A stretch of DNA of 64,000 nucleotides. It comes from Tremella fuciformis (lineage: Eukaryota > Basidiomycota > Tremellomycetes > Tremellales > Tremellaceae). The translations under genes and the position numbers were made by a program. Location: contig CP136493.1 in NCBI GenBank assembly GCA_032768795.1, positions 1,426,001 to 1,490,000 of the forward strand, read 5' to 3'. How positions within the stretch are numbered: position 1 is the stretch's first letter; every line of letters begins with the position of its first letter. Of the stretch, positions 35,388-47,000 are shown one piece after another. A model generated the notes under the pieces. The model did not search any database. It saw nothing but the letters and a program-made list of their open reading frames with translations, and was not told the origin of the DNA.

Positions 35388-38300
35388 TCAGCTCAACCTC
35401 ATCCAGCTAGCAGCTGTTGACTCACCCGGTCCTACCGCTACCTTTTCTGGTATTTCGATCCCATCTCCAGTGATGTCCAGCAAACGCACTTTCAGGCTGA
35501 GCTCGGTAAGCAGCTGTATGGCACTCGCGCTCTCTTTCATCGCCATGCCACCTTCACCGCGCAGAACCCGCAAGCCATCCGTCCATTCGGCCAGCTGGGC
35601 GGTGTGTATCGCATCCACGTCCAACAGACTCAAGTCTTGGCTCATGAGCGAGAAACTTGATTTGGAGATCAGATCCGGCGAGAGTGTTTTGACGGCGCAG
35701 CCGGTCCGACTCCGGATGTTCGTGATGTTGCTCAAATCGATCCGCTCGCGCAACGAGTCATATTTCGGATCGGTGTTCGGTCTACTTTCAAAGTCGGCCC
35801 AAGCGATGGTTTTTCGGTTGGGAGACTGAGAGTTAGCACCAGCCAAACCCGCTTGACGACGATGAACGGACGAGACATAAGAAGCGCAGCGGTCGTGCAG
35901 GATTGGGTTTATTGGTTACTTGAATCCCGGCGACCAGAACATTCGCTGCATTGAACCAAGCGCCCTGCAACATGCAGCTAATCCTGTCCCGTTAGCCGAA
36001 ATTGATCCTTATTGATGATTGAGAGCATACCGCTGCTCAGCCATCAGCTCGTACGCCTCTCTTTGGAGCTTTTCCTTGAGCTCTCTCACTCCAGGCCGAG
36101 CTAACATTCCATCCTCCTTCTCCAGCATCTCTAGTTGCCGATCTCGGATGGTCCGATAATCGCTTTCCAGGAAATCTTGTTCGAGGTTTAGCCATGTTTT
36201 CTGCCACTCCTCCGCCAGCGAAAGACGGATCTGCGATCGAACGAGGAACGACAGACGGCCAAAGTCGTCTAGCCGTGATTCCGACTCATGCCACATACTG
36301 AAAATCAACATGCGAGCTTGTCAGCCGGAATGACTCACCGTAAGAAGAATTTCAAGACAAGATGGTGAAGCCGGAAGAAGTGCAAGAGGAACAGCTGAAA
36401 GTGGGAGGGCGCGTGATGCCCAGCTTGCGATATCTTGTAATGCTCGCAAAGAATCTTGACGCATTCGGCGCTGCGCTTGAGCACCGATGAGGCTCGCAGC
36501 GATCCATGACCTACCTCGCTGGACCAATGGGACATCTGCGATCCTCTGGCTGGGCAACTTGCTCCATGACGTCCTGCTGATCAGCACGTTGCTCCCATCG
36601 ACAGTGCTGCAACAGACACTGTGAAAGCTCTCCTCGTGTAGCGCAAACCAGTGCTGTGTCTCAGCGCTGACCAGTAAGCGATGCGGCAGACTTACGAGGC
36701 ACTCAAGGCCAAGAGCTCCTACATCCCGGAACAAGTCGCTCTCGGATGTGACAGGTATGCTGAATTCCTCTGCGAGACCAAGACCTATCCTTCTCCATCC
36801 GTCAAGGCTTCGCTCGGCATGACCTCGACTGGATTGCTGCGGGCTCTTTGGGCTCTTTGGTGTGCGCGAACCATGTGGGCCGTGGGAATGCCGAGCGGAC
36901 AAAGCATCGTCCTCTCCTAGATAGCCCGCCTGCCAGATGTCATCGAGCATTCGCTCCTGCTCAGGATAGATAATAGGTCGGATGGGTTTCGACCGCCTAT
37001 GATCTAGAATGGCGGCATACCGCGCCTGGAAATTCAGTATCTGAGGTTCCACCACGTTGCCTGCGCAAGTCGGCATCAGGCGCTTCACGTCAGGTTGTAA
37101 CAAGTATACCAATCTATGGCTCACGGAGACGTATCGACGGACTGAAAGGCGCTCGAGGATGGCGATCAGTTCGGGGTAGAACTTGCTGTCCCCCTGACCG
37201 GCAGAACGCAAACAGGCGTTGATCAAGCCAAGACTGTGCGTTACAAGTGAAACTATCTCGACGGCACAGACTGACCTCTGTGCAACAAGCTCGAGGTCAC
37301 CTGTTCCCTCCAGCCGACGAACGATGACCCGCATAGCTTTGTCTGCACCCGCACCTCCGTGCTCGTCCTGCAGTGTCTCCCCATAGTCTTTCAGAGCGAG
37401 ATACAGGCGGTCGAAATCACACTGCAAAGTGGCCTCCCCGTGCTCCTTCTCCTTCCCTTTGCCTTTTGCTTTGCCTTTACCCTTCCTGTCGCTCTGGCCG
37501 TTAGAGGAGCCAATGACGAGTTTTCGAGTGATCGCTGTGGTCGGTCGAAGGACATTGAGCTGAGCCTGAGAGACCAGTAACGCAAGGATCCGAGCAACGA
37601 AGGTGTCGTCGAGGTCTTGCCATGTAGCTTCGAATTCCAGCAGACCTCTCATGCCCTGCAGCGCATACTGTCGCGGTCAGCTGTGCCAGCGCCCTCCAGA
37701 AAAGATATGCCCCACGGCCAGACTGTTTCCGCTCAACGGGTTCTCCTGCCTGGCAACGAGGTCCACGAGCATCTTGACCCCTCCACGGAGCATGAACTCA
37801 ACGGCAAAGTCCTCCTCTTTGATATACTTGGACAGGTTGAATAAGGCCAACTTGAGCGGTGTGCCGCCCATCTCAGGCAACGCTGCGCTCGAGTCTAGCG
37901 ATGGGCGCACGGCCGAGTTTTGCAGCGAGTGTACCACGGCTACGGCTTCCGTGGCCGGCGAAGCGACCAACCTGTCGTAAGCCTCACGCAAGGTGTTTCA
38001 TCTCGTACTAACTTGAGCTGCTCGTGGTTGTACACTTTGCTGGGAAGATTGTTCTGCGTGACCAGCCCATCCATCTCGTCCCTCAAACACAAAGTGATGT
38101 GGTGCTCTTTTGCTGGGAAAGCCGCCGCCATCATCTCAACTACGTATGTAATTCTCTGCACAATCAGCAGCTCGCTTGTAACGCGAAATGGTATTCGTAC
38201 GGCTTCTGGATCGATCCTCGCAGGCAATGACCGGCCTTTCATCATCAGTCCCGTCCATGTTTTAGGGCTGATGGCAAGCGCAGGGAAGGGAGGGATTCAC

Positions 38301-38445
38301 TCCTGTAATGGACCATATTGGTTGGTATTGCCTCGCGGCGCGAGACCACCTTTTCCGGAGCGTCGAGAGCCATGCTGTCTGCTCGTCCCCAAGTGTTGTA
38401 AGTCTTGGAATGTTCAACGATATCTGGAGTTGGACTCGGACTCAT
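35388..38445 (-). CDS. ELMO/CED-12 protein (DOCK GEF partner)
   Basis: A gene of about 12 exons. Clear exons are 38235-38013, 37971-37716, 37667-37276, 37233-37125, 37082-36696, 36653-36618, 36576-36515, 36470-36339, 36297-36031 and one starting at 35977. The N-terminus has a Ras-binding-like domain (AVRIPFRVTSELL ... LCLRDEMDGLVTQNNL). Armadillo-like helices follow (FMLRGGVKMLVDLVARQ, NPLSGNSLAYALQGM). The ELMO domain shows DGWRRIGLGL and DVGALGLECL. The C-terminal part is a helical region, then a PH domain ending in LAEWTDGLRVLRGE. ELMO proteins pair with DOCK GEFs to activate Rac at the membrane, linking to the PAK kinase class at 2193-5031. The first exon (38445-38301, weak donor) and the PH-domain junction near 35846-35977 are uncertain. 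Confidence 0.83.
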
Positions 38446-38562
38446 GAGAGTAACGAGACGACTTCAGGCACGGTCATTACTGTAAGCGTTGAAACCCGGC
38501 CAAGCGGGGGTTGACTTTGCTTTTGCCACCACGTCTCTCATCCTTCTGGGCTGCCCAGATGC

Positions 38563-40380
38563 ATGGCCGCCATCGCCCTTCAGCCCATCATGCCGACGCA
38601 CGAGATGACGGGCGCTGACGAAGTGCATCGTCGATCTTCGGACTCGGAGCATGTCGACGCCTCGGAACCAGACGATCACGAGCTGGACGGCGAAGGAGTG
38701 GACGCGTTCATTGCTGGTCAGGCATTACCCCAGCGCATGATAGCTAACGACTAACAAGCCAGCCCATGAGTTGACAACCGACAAGTACGCTCGGACACGT
38801 CTCTTTGCTGCGTTCGCCATTTTTGGCCTGCTCAATAATGGTACGCAACGTCGACGAGGAAGCCTCGGCGCGCCAGAGCTGATCACGCAGTACTCTATGT
38901 CATTATCCTCTCGGCGGCACTGGACCTCGTCCCCCCTGCCACTCCTAAAGGCATAGTAGCCTTCTTCAACATATTCCCGGCGTTGCTAGCAAAGGTTGTC
39001 TGGCCACTCGTTTCAAATGGGCAGATACGGTACGGACGTCGCATCGGCTTCTGCACGTGCGCCTCCTGGACTGGCATAGTGGTGCGTCTGAGCTATTGAA
39101 GCCCCTTTATGATCGTCAGGCTCATGCCCAGGTGATCGCCCTGTCATCCGGACTGCACGCTAGACTGTTCGGCATCTCGTTAGCGTCGCTCTCATCTGGG
39201 CTGGGGGAACTCACCTTTCTGCAATTGACGACGACTCTACCTACAAGAGACGCATCACGCACTGCCCTGGGCGCGTGGGCGAGTGGCACCGGTTTCGCAG
39301 GTATAGCGGGCGCCGCAATATGGTGGCTCCTGAGAGGATTGGGCGTAAAGGGTGGTCTTGGCATTTCAAGCGTTCGCCATCGACAGCTATTCGAGGTGCG
39401 AGAGGCTGATACTCACAGATCCTGCCTCTTTTCTTTCCGGCAACTTATATCTACATCCTGCCGCCTCGCGGTTCACTGGCAGCTCCTACTGCAGCGTATC
39501 AGCCTTTGCCCACCTCTCTCGGGGATCCCATCGACTCACCTACGTTAGCGATATCAGCTACTCCCATCATTGGACCTGAAACGCTTAACGGCAAAGCGTC
39601 CCAGCTTAGGCTTTCTACGCAGGAGAAGCTGGAGCTTTTGCGGCCCTTACTCCTGCGATACATGCTGCCACTTTGTCTGGTCTATGTCGAAGAGTATGTC
39701 ATCAACTCAGTGAGCAGCGAACCTTCACGATTTGGTTCACGTTGACAGCTAAGGGTGTCGCGCCTACTCTTGTGTTCCCTATACCTACTTCGGGCATCTG
39801 GTCATACCTCTTCCATGTTCCGAAAGACTACTACCCATTCTGGTCCCTCACCTGTGAGTCAAAAGCAAGATACTCGACGCACTTCTGATGGAAAGATCAA
39901 ACATTCGTCTTCATTTCTCGCTCATCGCTTGCTCTGGGCTTTCCACCCATACCTCGGCGATTTCTCCCTGTCCCCACACTCTTACAGTTCTTCGTGCTCG
40001 TACTCCTCACACTCCAAGCTTCCCGCTTCATCTTCTCCTCCCCTGCGTACACACCTCCCGCCCCAAATCCAGACCAAGGGTCAGACAGGTCAATCACATT
40101 CGTCTACCTGCTCATCTGCCTCGAGGGTCTGTGCGGCGGTTCGGCGTACGTCAACACATTCTTTCATGTCGGTCGGGAGGGATCACAATCTGGCGCAGAA
40201 GACGGAGACGTATCGGAGGAGGATCCCAAGGCGAAGATGGAGAGGGAGTTCAGAGTTGGAGCGACAGGTGCAGCGGACAGTATGGGTATCTTGTTTGCCA
40301 GTCTCATCAGCATGCCTGTCGAAGTTGCCCTTTGCAATGCGCAAGTCGCCAAAGGTCGGTCAACGTGTCGCAATCTATAG
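38563..40380 (+). CDS. BTN1: Battenin (CLN3/Btn1) lysosomal/vacuolar membrane protein
   Basis: Seven exons are inferred (38563-38716, 38763-38840, 38891-39081, 39132-39371, 39419-39709, 39754-39853, 39896-40380), giving 512 aa. Multiple membrane segments carry family motifs: AAFAIFGLLNNVLYVIILSA, LSSGLGELTFLQLT, GISSILPLFFPATYIYIL and FVYLLICLEGLCGGSAYVN. The C-terminal end RSTCRNL contains a late Cys. CLN3 acts in vacuole/lysosome pH, arginine transport and, in animals, glycerophosphodiester export. Two splice choices rest on frame: the donor at 39372 and the acceptor at 39753. It is divergent from the ELMO gene with about 120 bp between the starts. Confidence 0.93.
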
Positions 40381-40598
40381 AATGCCCTCGTGTCACACGA
40401 CATGCAGGGGCCCATGTTGTATCATTACATTGCATAATCACATATGAGATGGTCATACAGGGTCTCCCGCACTCGTGCAATGGATCATTGATAGATGGGG
40501 TCAACCTTGAACATCTTGACGTTCGAGGCGTCTGGTCGGACAGGCTCCTCGCCGCTAGCCCATCAGCGTGTGCGTCAAAAAGAACGAGCCCGTACTCA

Positions 40599-43259
40599 CT
40601 AGATGCGATCCGTCTTGAACATGTTGGTCTTGACGGGAATCTGGAAACCCGCATCGACATCGCTGAGCATGGTCCGCGTCCCGTCGGCGCTGGCTTCCCC
40701 AGCCTTTGGCTTGGCTGCCGGCTTTCCCCACGATCCGCCCTTGGCGCCGCCGGTTTTAGGCGTCTCCTTTGCGGGTTGAGCCTTGAGAGCGATAGTCTGT
40801 GCGCGGCCACTGCCTTGTCAGTCGTTGCTACTGCGAGCGTGCTATCAGGCTTACTCGGGGATGAAGCCAAACTCCAGCCTGCCTTCGGCATCCTTGGTAC
40901 CCTGGCAGATGTAGAATCCTTTCCGCTCGAACTGGATAATGTCCCATTTTTTCAAGTTCTCCACCTCTTTGCTGGCAAGAGCATTGATTCGGTACTCCGA
41001 CTTCGGGTTGGTGATCTCGTCCAGCGAGTCGTCTTCCTCCATCTTCTTCTTTGTGATCAGGTAGTCGTACTCGATGAGCACGACGGGAACAAGAGGGTTT
41101 TCGGCAGTAGGGGCCGAAAGCCATGTGACCTTTTTAGACGTCTTCTTGAAATCACCCTCCAGGTGCAAAGTGAGAACGAGGGACTCAATATCGCCGGAGG
41201 AGTTCAACGCTTTTGACGTGACGAAAGCATTGCCCCAGTCCATTGCGGTGATCTTGAAGTGAGAAATGTTGACAGTTTGACAGCTTATCGACTGACCTCC
41301 TCATTGGCGCCAAATGATTTGGCGTCCTCTTGCTCCATGACGAGCTTTGATGAGAAGACCATGTCCTTCTCTCCTATCTTTGGATCCTTCTTGTGCAAGG
41401 GTTTCTTGATGACCTCGATACCCTCCGTCTCTCTGCCCTTGACTTCGACTGAAACCCTGTCCTTGAGCATAATCCGGGGCCGAGGTGGGGGCCACACTAA
41501 CATCTTCTCTTCGGCAATAGCCCAGTAGCGCGGGGCAATCGGGTCAATGACCTTCTTGTTGGTGGACCAGATGCCATCCCATTCAAGCTGAAGCTGTGCT
41601 TGTGAGGCTCCCTGACCAATGATATAGTCTTTCAGACCCTTGACTGTCATGCCACGGGAGCGGATGCCTATGCGTGAGCTCAAAGGTCCTCCAGTCAAAG
41701 AGATATTGACCTCGGACTGTAGGGAACCGAGGATCGTCCCAGCCGCGGACGATGCCTTTCTCGACGAGGTACTTCAGCTTGCGCTTCGACAAGACAGTGT
41801 AGACAAAGTCTATTCGCGAGAAGTCGAAAATTTCAATCTTTGGGAATCCGAGCTTCTCGAGGAACCACTGATATTGCTCGTGGCGAGCGTAGTACTCGTT
41901 TGCACGAAGAGCGTGAGTCACGGCATCAATGTGGTCAATGATGGGGCACGCCAAGTCATATGTCGGGTATGCCTTGTACTTGGTTCTGCAAGTCAGTAAA
42001 TGCCATACGCAGCTCCCAATGTATGCTGACCCGGTGATGTGATGAGGAGCCTCGACGTATCGGAAGACGACTGGATCCCGCATAGACCCGTTCTTGTGCT
42101 GGTAATCAATCTTGGCGCGTCCCGACCATTTCTTTCCCTCTTCCGAGCCTGCCAGAAGCTCCTTGAAGCGAGCCAGATTGTCTTCGATCGAGGCATCACG
42201 GTTCTTTGACGGAATCTCCGCCCGGCGCTGCTCCTTGACAGTCTCGCCATCGGTGTCATCCATGTACATGTCGCCTTGGCGGATCAGCTGCTCGGTGTAC
42301 GCTTGAATCTTATCGAAATGGTCAGATGTGTGCACCACCTCGTCGTATGCGATCTCGATCATGGCGAGGTCCTCTTTGATGGTAGTCTCAAACTCGCCTT
42401 CCTCTTTGAGAGGGTTTGTGTCATCAAATCGGAGAATGTATTTCCCTTGGTACTGATCCGCAAGGAAGCGGTTGAGGATAGCTGCCTTCAGGTGACCGAT
42501 GTGCAGGTAGCCAGACGGCTCGGGCGCTGTCGTCAGATAACGCTGACGTAGAGCAGGCTCAACATACCGAATCGAACAACAACCTTTCCCGGGACGGCAT
42601 TTGGCAAGACCACCTCAACAGTCTCCAGACGCTTCGTCTTTCTCGCTCGCTCTGCCTCGGCACGGCCGGCGTTGAAGCATTCGATAGCCGCTTTCGGGAC
42701 CGGCAGAGTTTCCACGTGAGCGAACCATCGCTGTAGATGGGGCCTGCCAGGCTTCTTGACTAGTCCTACTGCCACGCTGTTGCCTCATGATTAGCATTTC
42801 GCCTCCGTGGTAATGAAATACGCCAACTTCGGATTGTCCCCCAGATGACCGCATCGCCAAAGCCAAATCTGGGTCCGGAGAAGAATGTCCTAGGGCTCAG
42901 TCGGCGCTCAGGCTCACGGATTTCGACTCACCTGTAGGCCAGATACTCGTCAAGAGCGTCGAAACAGACTTGAACGTCCGCAAAGGTCGAGTTTGATTCG
43001 AAGATGGTCGGCATTGGCGGCAAAGGGACCTGCGGTCAGAACATGCAAGCTTCCATGGACGCCAAAGTCCAACCTCTTTCCCGGGAAGTCCCTTCTCCAG
43101 CTCAGCTCGCACAGCTTCAACTCCTGATGCGTTCCCATATTTGACGGCGCTGCTATCGGTCGCTTGGCTGTCCCAGGCGATGTCGGCGGCTTGAAGCAGT
43201 CCAAGGGCCAACAGCGCGAATGGCGGATTCTGAGAGAGCGGCAGAGTCAAAGTAGGCAT
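40599..43259 (-). CDS. GUS1: Cytosolic glutamyl-tRNA synthetase
   Basis: Nine exons are inferred (43259-43074, 43029-42932, 42889-42828, 42783-42568, 42526-42031, 41985-41711, 41667-41297, 41252-40855, 40809-40599), giving 708 aa, the size of yeast Gus1. The N-terminal GST-like domain, which in yeast binds Arc1, contains RFGFGDAVIWGTIR and VAVGLVKKPGRPHLQRWF. The class I catalytic core has APEPSGYLHIGHLKAAIL (HIGH at 134-137) and VYTVLSKRKL, the KMSKS equivalent. RGWDDPRFPTVRGIRSRGM and a beta-barrel anticodon domain follow, typical of archaeal/eukaryotic GluRS. It charges tRNA-Glu in the cytosol. Helitron copy 2 begins only 75 bp upstream of the ATG. Confidence 0.96.
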
Positions 43260-43334
43260 TTTCGTACTGTCTTGCGCCCCGATATCAATCCTGTGCGGCT
43301 CAAATGAACAATGCTGATGAGCTCGAAGTCGACA

Positions 43335-43378
43335 CTAGGTAAATCGGCGGTGGCGCGTCGCCGATGGGGCGTAGCTCT
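43335..43378 (-). repeat. Helitron copy 2 3' terminus: hairpin plus subterminal inverted repeat
   Basis: The 7-bp stem is at 43343-43349 and 43359-43365 with the terminal CTAG at 43335-43338. The 10-bp subterminal repeat at 43369-43378 pairs with 49871-49880. It is identical to copy 1. Confidence 0.9.
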
Positions 43379-43430
43379 GACTCCGGAAAATTTTGGACTT
43401 TTCATCTCTCATCTGTACATCTACATCAGA

Positions 43431-43966
43431 ATGGCTTTCCAGTCAGCTTTGTTCAAAAAAGCACTCAGGCAGCACCAGAGAGAGCAAAAAAAGCGACATC
43501 CCAACCCTCATGATGAGCACAAGCATTCCTGCTCTCAACAAAGCCGCCCACAGCCAGTCAGACACTCTCCCTATCACCCACCCCAGCAACAATCCTACCT
43601 GCCTCCTGGGTCAGGCAAAGTCAATGGAGAGAAGAAGCCATGGGTGCCCAAAAGACCTGTTGTGAAGTCCTTGTGAGTCAGGCTCTCTCTTGGCATGACA
43701 CAAAGCTGACTTGTAGCTTCAATGGTCCAGTCACCAATCCCCAGACCTTCAGATTGCCCTTGTGGAAAAGTAGGATGCTGGATTGGCTGAGGAAGATGAG
43801 AACACTCAGAGGAGGAGAAAGCCCACCTGGAACTCCTCTCTTCACTCCTCCCCCCACCCCTGAGCCTCCTACCTGGTCAGATCCCCCAACTCCTGCTGCT
43901 GATGATCCTGTGTGGGATGATTACAGACAGGAGATGGAGGCAGATAGAGGTAGTGTTAGTAGCTAG
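43431..43966 (+). CDS. Helitron accessory protein, unknown function (copy 2)
   Basis: Exons 43431-43672 and 43717-43966 encode the same 163-aa basic, then Pro-rich protein as 22038-22573, with the same 44-nt intron. Here it points away from the GluRS start and toward the transposase 3' end. No domain was recognised. Confidence 0.6.
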
Positions 43967-44097
43967 AGAGAGCACAATGACATGCATACACCCCATGAAC
44001 TTGAGATTCAGCTGATGCATCAAACACTCAGAGTCATGCTTGATCAACTTTTATTCAGTCTACCTATGCATTGTCATTCATCTTTTTCTCTATACAT

Positions 44098-47000
44098 TTA
44101 TTCTGTCATCTGAAGCATCTGACGTCTAGACGCATCCCTTGCTGCCAATACACGTCCTGATACTCCCCCCCTTCTACTCTCTGTGTTCAAGCTGTTCAAT
44201 CTTGCCCAATCAAAGCCTGGCTTGAAAGCAAGGCCCTCCAGAGATCTTGCTCTTGAGATTGCCACAAATGTCAATCCCGTTGAGAAGTCGGCTGAACCAA
44301 GATCAATCACTGCCTTGTCCAGCGTCATACCCTGTGATTTGTGTATGGTGATAGCAAATGCAAGCTGCAGTGGCAGCTGGCGTCGAGAGCACCGCTGCCC
44401 GTTTGTTGTCTCCCATCTGGCTGTATGGGGCACAATGGGAACCAGTGGTATGTTGTCTGTGGTGTGCCAGGGTGTTGGTCCAGTGTAGGATGGGAAGGCG
44501 ACCATGACCACAGAAGGAACAGATTGATGAGGAGGCTCAGATGGTGAGAGCCCAATCTGATATACTGTGCCCCTGGTGCCATTGACCAATCCCTGCTCGA
44601 TCCAGAGGTTGCGAGAAAGCATGACTTGAGCACCAATCATGAGGAAGACAGCAGGAGCAAGCCCCTGTGCCTGTTCCTCTGAAGCCTGGGCTGCTCCTAC
44701 CCCTGTGTGCTGAGCCAGAGAGCGCAGTACAGGCTGTCCAGAGCGAGCCAAAGTGTGTAGGTTGATCTCGGAGACACTCTGCTTTGTTGCACAAAGACAT
44801 ACAGCATCTTGAAAGGCCTGCTGAGATGCCGGGGAAAGGTTCCCCCAGAAGCGAGAGGACAGAAGGGTGTAGTCCTCCTGTTGAGGTGTCCCGGTGTGCA
44901 GGCGAGCAAGGGTTGCTTTGAAGGCAGTGGTGGTAGGGTCGGAGCCTTCCTGCCTCATAACAGCATCAAGCTGAACGCTCTCAGTGAAAGCAAGGTAGAT
45001 ATCTCGGCCAATGTTGCTGAGCCTGCCTAGATAGGAGGTTTTTGTCGAGCGTGCAGTGTTGTACAGTGGAGTGTCTCCCACAGGGGGCAGTTGACCAAAG
45101 TCGCCAATGAGCAGGACAGACAGACCGGCAAAGGGCAAGTACGCTGTCGACGGAAAGATTTGACCAAGAGCAAGGTTGATTCTCCCCAAGGCCGCCCTTC
45201 CAACCATGCTTTTCTCATCAATGATGAGGTATCGTGTCCCATGCCACTCTTCCTGGAGGCTGGCAAGCTTTCCCTCTCCAAGCTTGTCATGACTTTCCTC
45301 TATTGAGCCTCCAAGACCAAGGGCAGCATGGTATGTTGAACCAGCAATGTTGAATGCCGCCACACCCGTGGGGGCAAGCCGGCGGACAATGGGATTTGTG
45401 CTGAAGTCGAGATTGTTGTGCTGCCCAGATTGGAGCCCTTGAAGAGCTTGGGATATGGCGTCAATGAGGAAGGATTTGCCTGTTCCTGCTGTCCCATCGA
45501 TGTTGAGGAGTATTTGAGGGACTGACTCTCCAGAGAGCAGACGGTTGGCATGGCGCAAGACCTTGTCAAAGATGAGGCGCTGTGTGGTGTTGAGTAGTTG
45601 GGGATCGACAGTGTTGCGAGCTACAGAAGGCTGAGACTGCTTGGTCAGCTCACAGTATGCAGTGGATTGTAGGCCACTGCTCACCTTCTTGCGTTCGGTT
45701 TCTAAGTAGCTTGCCCTCTCTCCTATACCATCTGATCCCCACTCCCTCCCCACTGCTTCCCAATCGTGGGAAGTATCAATATCACGTGCTCCAAGCAGTG
45801 GCCCATTCCACCCATCTTCATCAAACTGAGGGCCCATTCCAGCCAGAACTTGCCAGTCATCAAGCTCGTGGTCATTGACTTCTTCACCCTCAGAAAACTC
45901 TGAGTCACTGTCGTTTTCATTGTCACCCTGTTGTTGACGGATGGGTCGCTTGGGCAATGTGTCTTGGTGCCCCTCTGGGTGGTCCTCAGTACAGCGAGAA
46001 AAAGCTTCTGTCCAGGATTCGTCATCAAGCTTGAGCTCTGAAGGGTGTCGATGAGGATGGTGGAGTAGTAACTTTGCCCGGCACCAGTTTTGGTGATCCT
46101 CAGACTGAGGGTCTGATGGATAATACAGCGGCCAGAGAATGATGATCTTTGGGTGCTTCCTTCGAGTGGCGTTGCGACCTTGTTTCCGGTAGAATTGAAA
46201 CCATTCGTACAGGCTGATGCCCTCATGCTCTGGCTGGCGTGCCAAGTAGGCATCGTGCCAGTCTTGCTCCTCCACACCTTGGTCCAGTCCCTCATCTTCC
46301 TGCCTCTGCCTCAGGCGTCTCTGTCTCTTTTCCAGTATGCAGAGTGTGCCAAACTCTCGTGATGCAGACATCATATGTCGACCAAAGAGCTGATGACAGA
46401 CTTCCTGAGCACTGTAATCCCTCTCGGTGACAATGCGGCTGAGCATCTTCTGGAAGACAATTCGTGAAGATGTTTCTTGCTCCAGGCGGGTTGAGATAGC
46501 CTGCATTATCTCGCCAAAGTTGTTGGATGGTTTTTCGCATTTTGAAGCATACTTGGAGATGTAGGAGGCAACTGCACGGGGATCTGTGCATGGACTGATG
46601 TCGGAGTTGGCTCGCCATCCCAGTGCAGTGACTGCATTGTAACTGTTGAGGTGGGTGTCGTTGCGTGGTGTGATGAGTTGCTTGTTTCTGTTGGGATTGA
46701 CAACCAGTCGGAGTTCTGTCTCCAGCTCCTTGGGGAACTTGAAGCGACAGACAAGCGGACTGTTGGGAGGAGATCCTTTTGGGCGGCGAAGACAATAGGC
46801 AGTGCACCTCGTGTGCCTCTGGACACGGTTGAGCATCTGTGCCAGATCTTTGAAGCGAAAGATGATTTCGTCGCTACTGTGGGCAGAGGGGTGCTTTGGA
46901 TGAGGCGGAATGTCCTCTCCAGGATTGATGGTTGACACTCTGGTGGACCAGAAGTCAAGGAATTCCTGGACACTGTCCGGATTGTTGATATCAAGGGTGT

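Noticed and set aside
39888..41216. 442-codon plus-strand ORF across CLN3 and GluRS ends
   Set aside because: It runs through the CLN3 last exon in the wrong frame and antisense through GluRS; no domain is seen.
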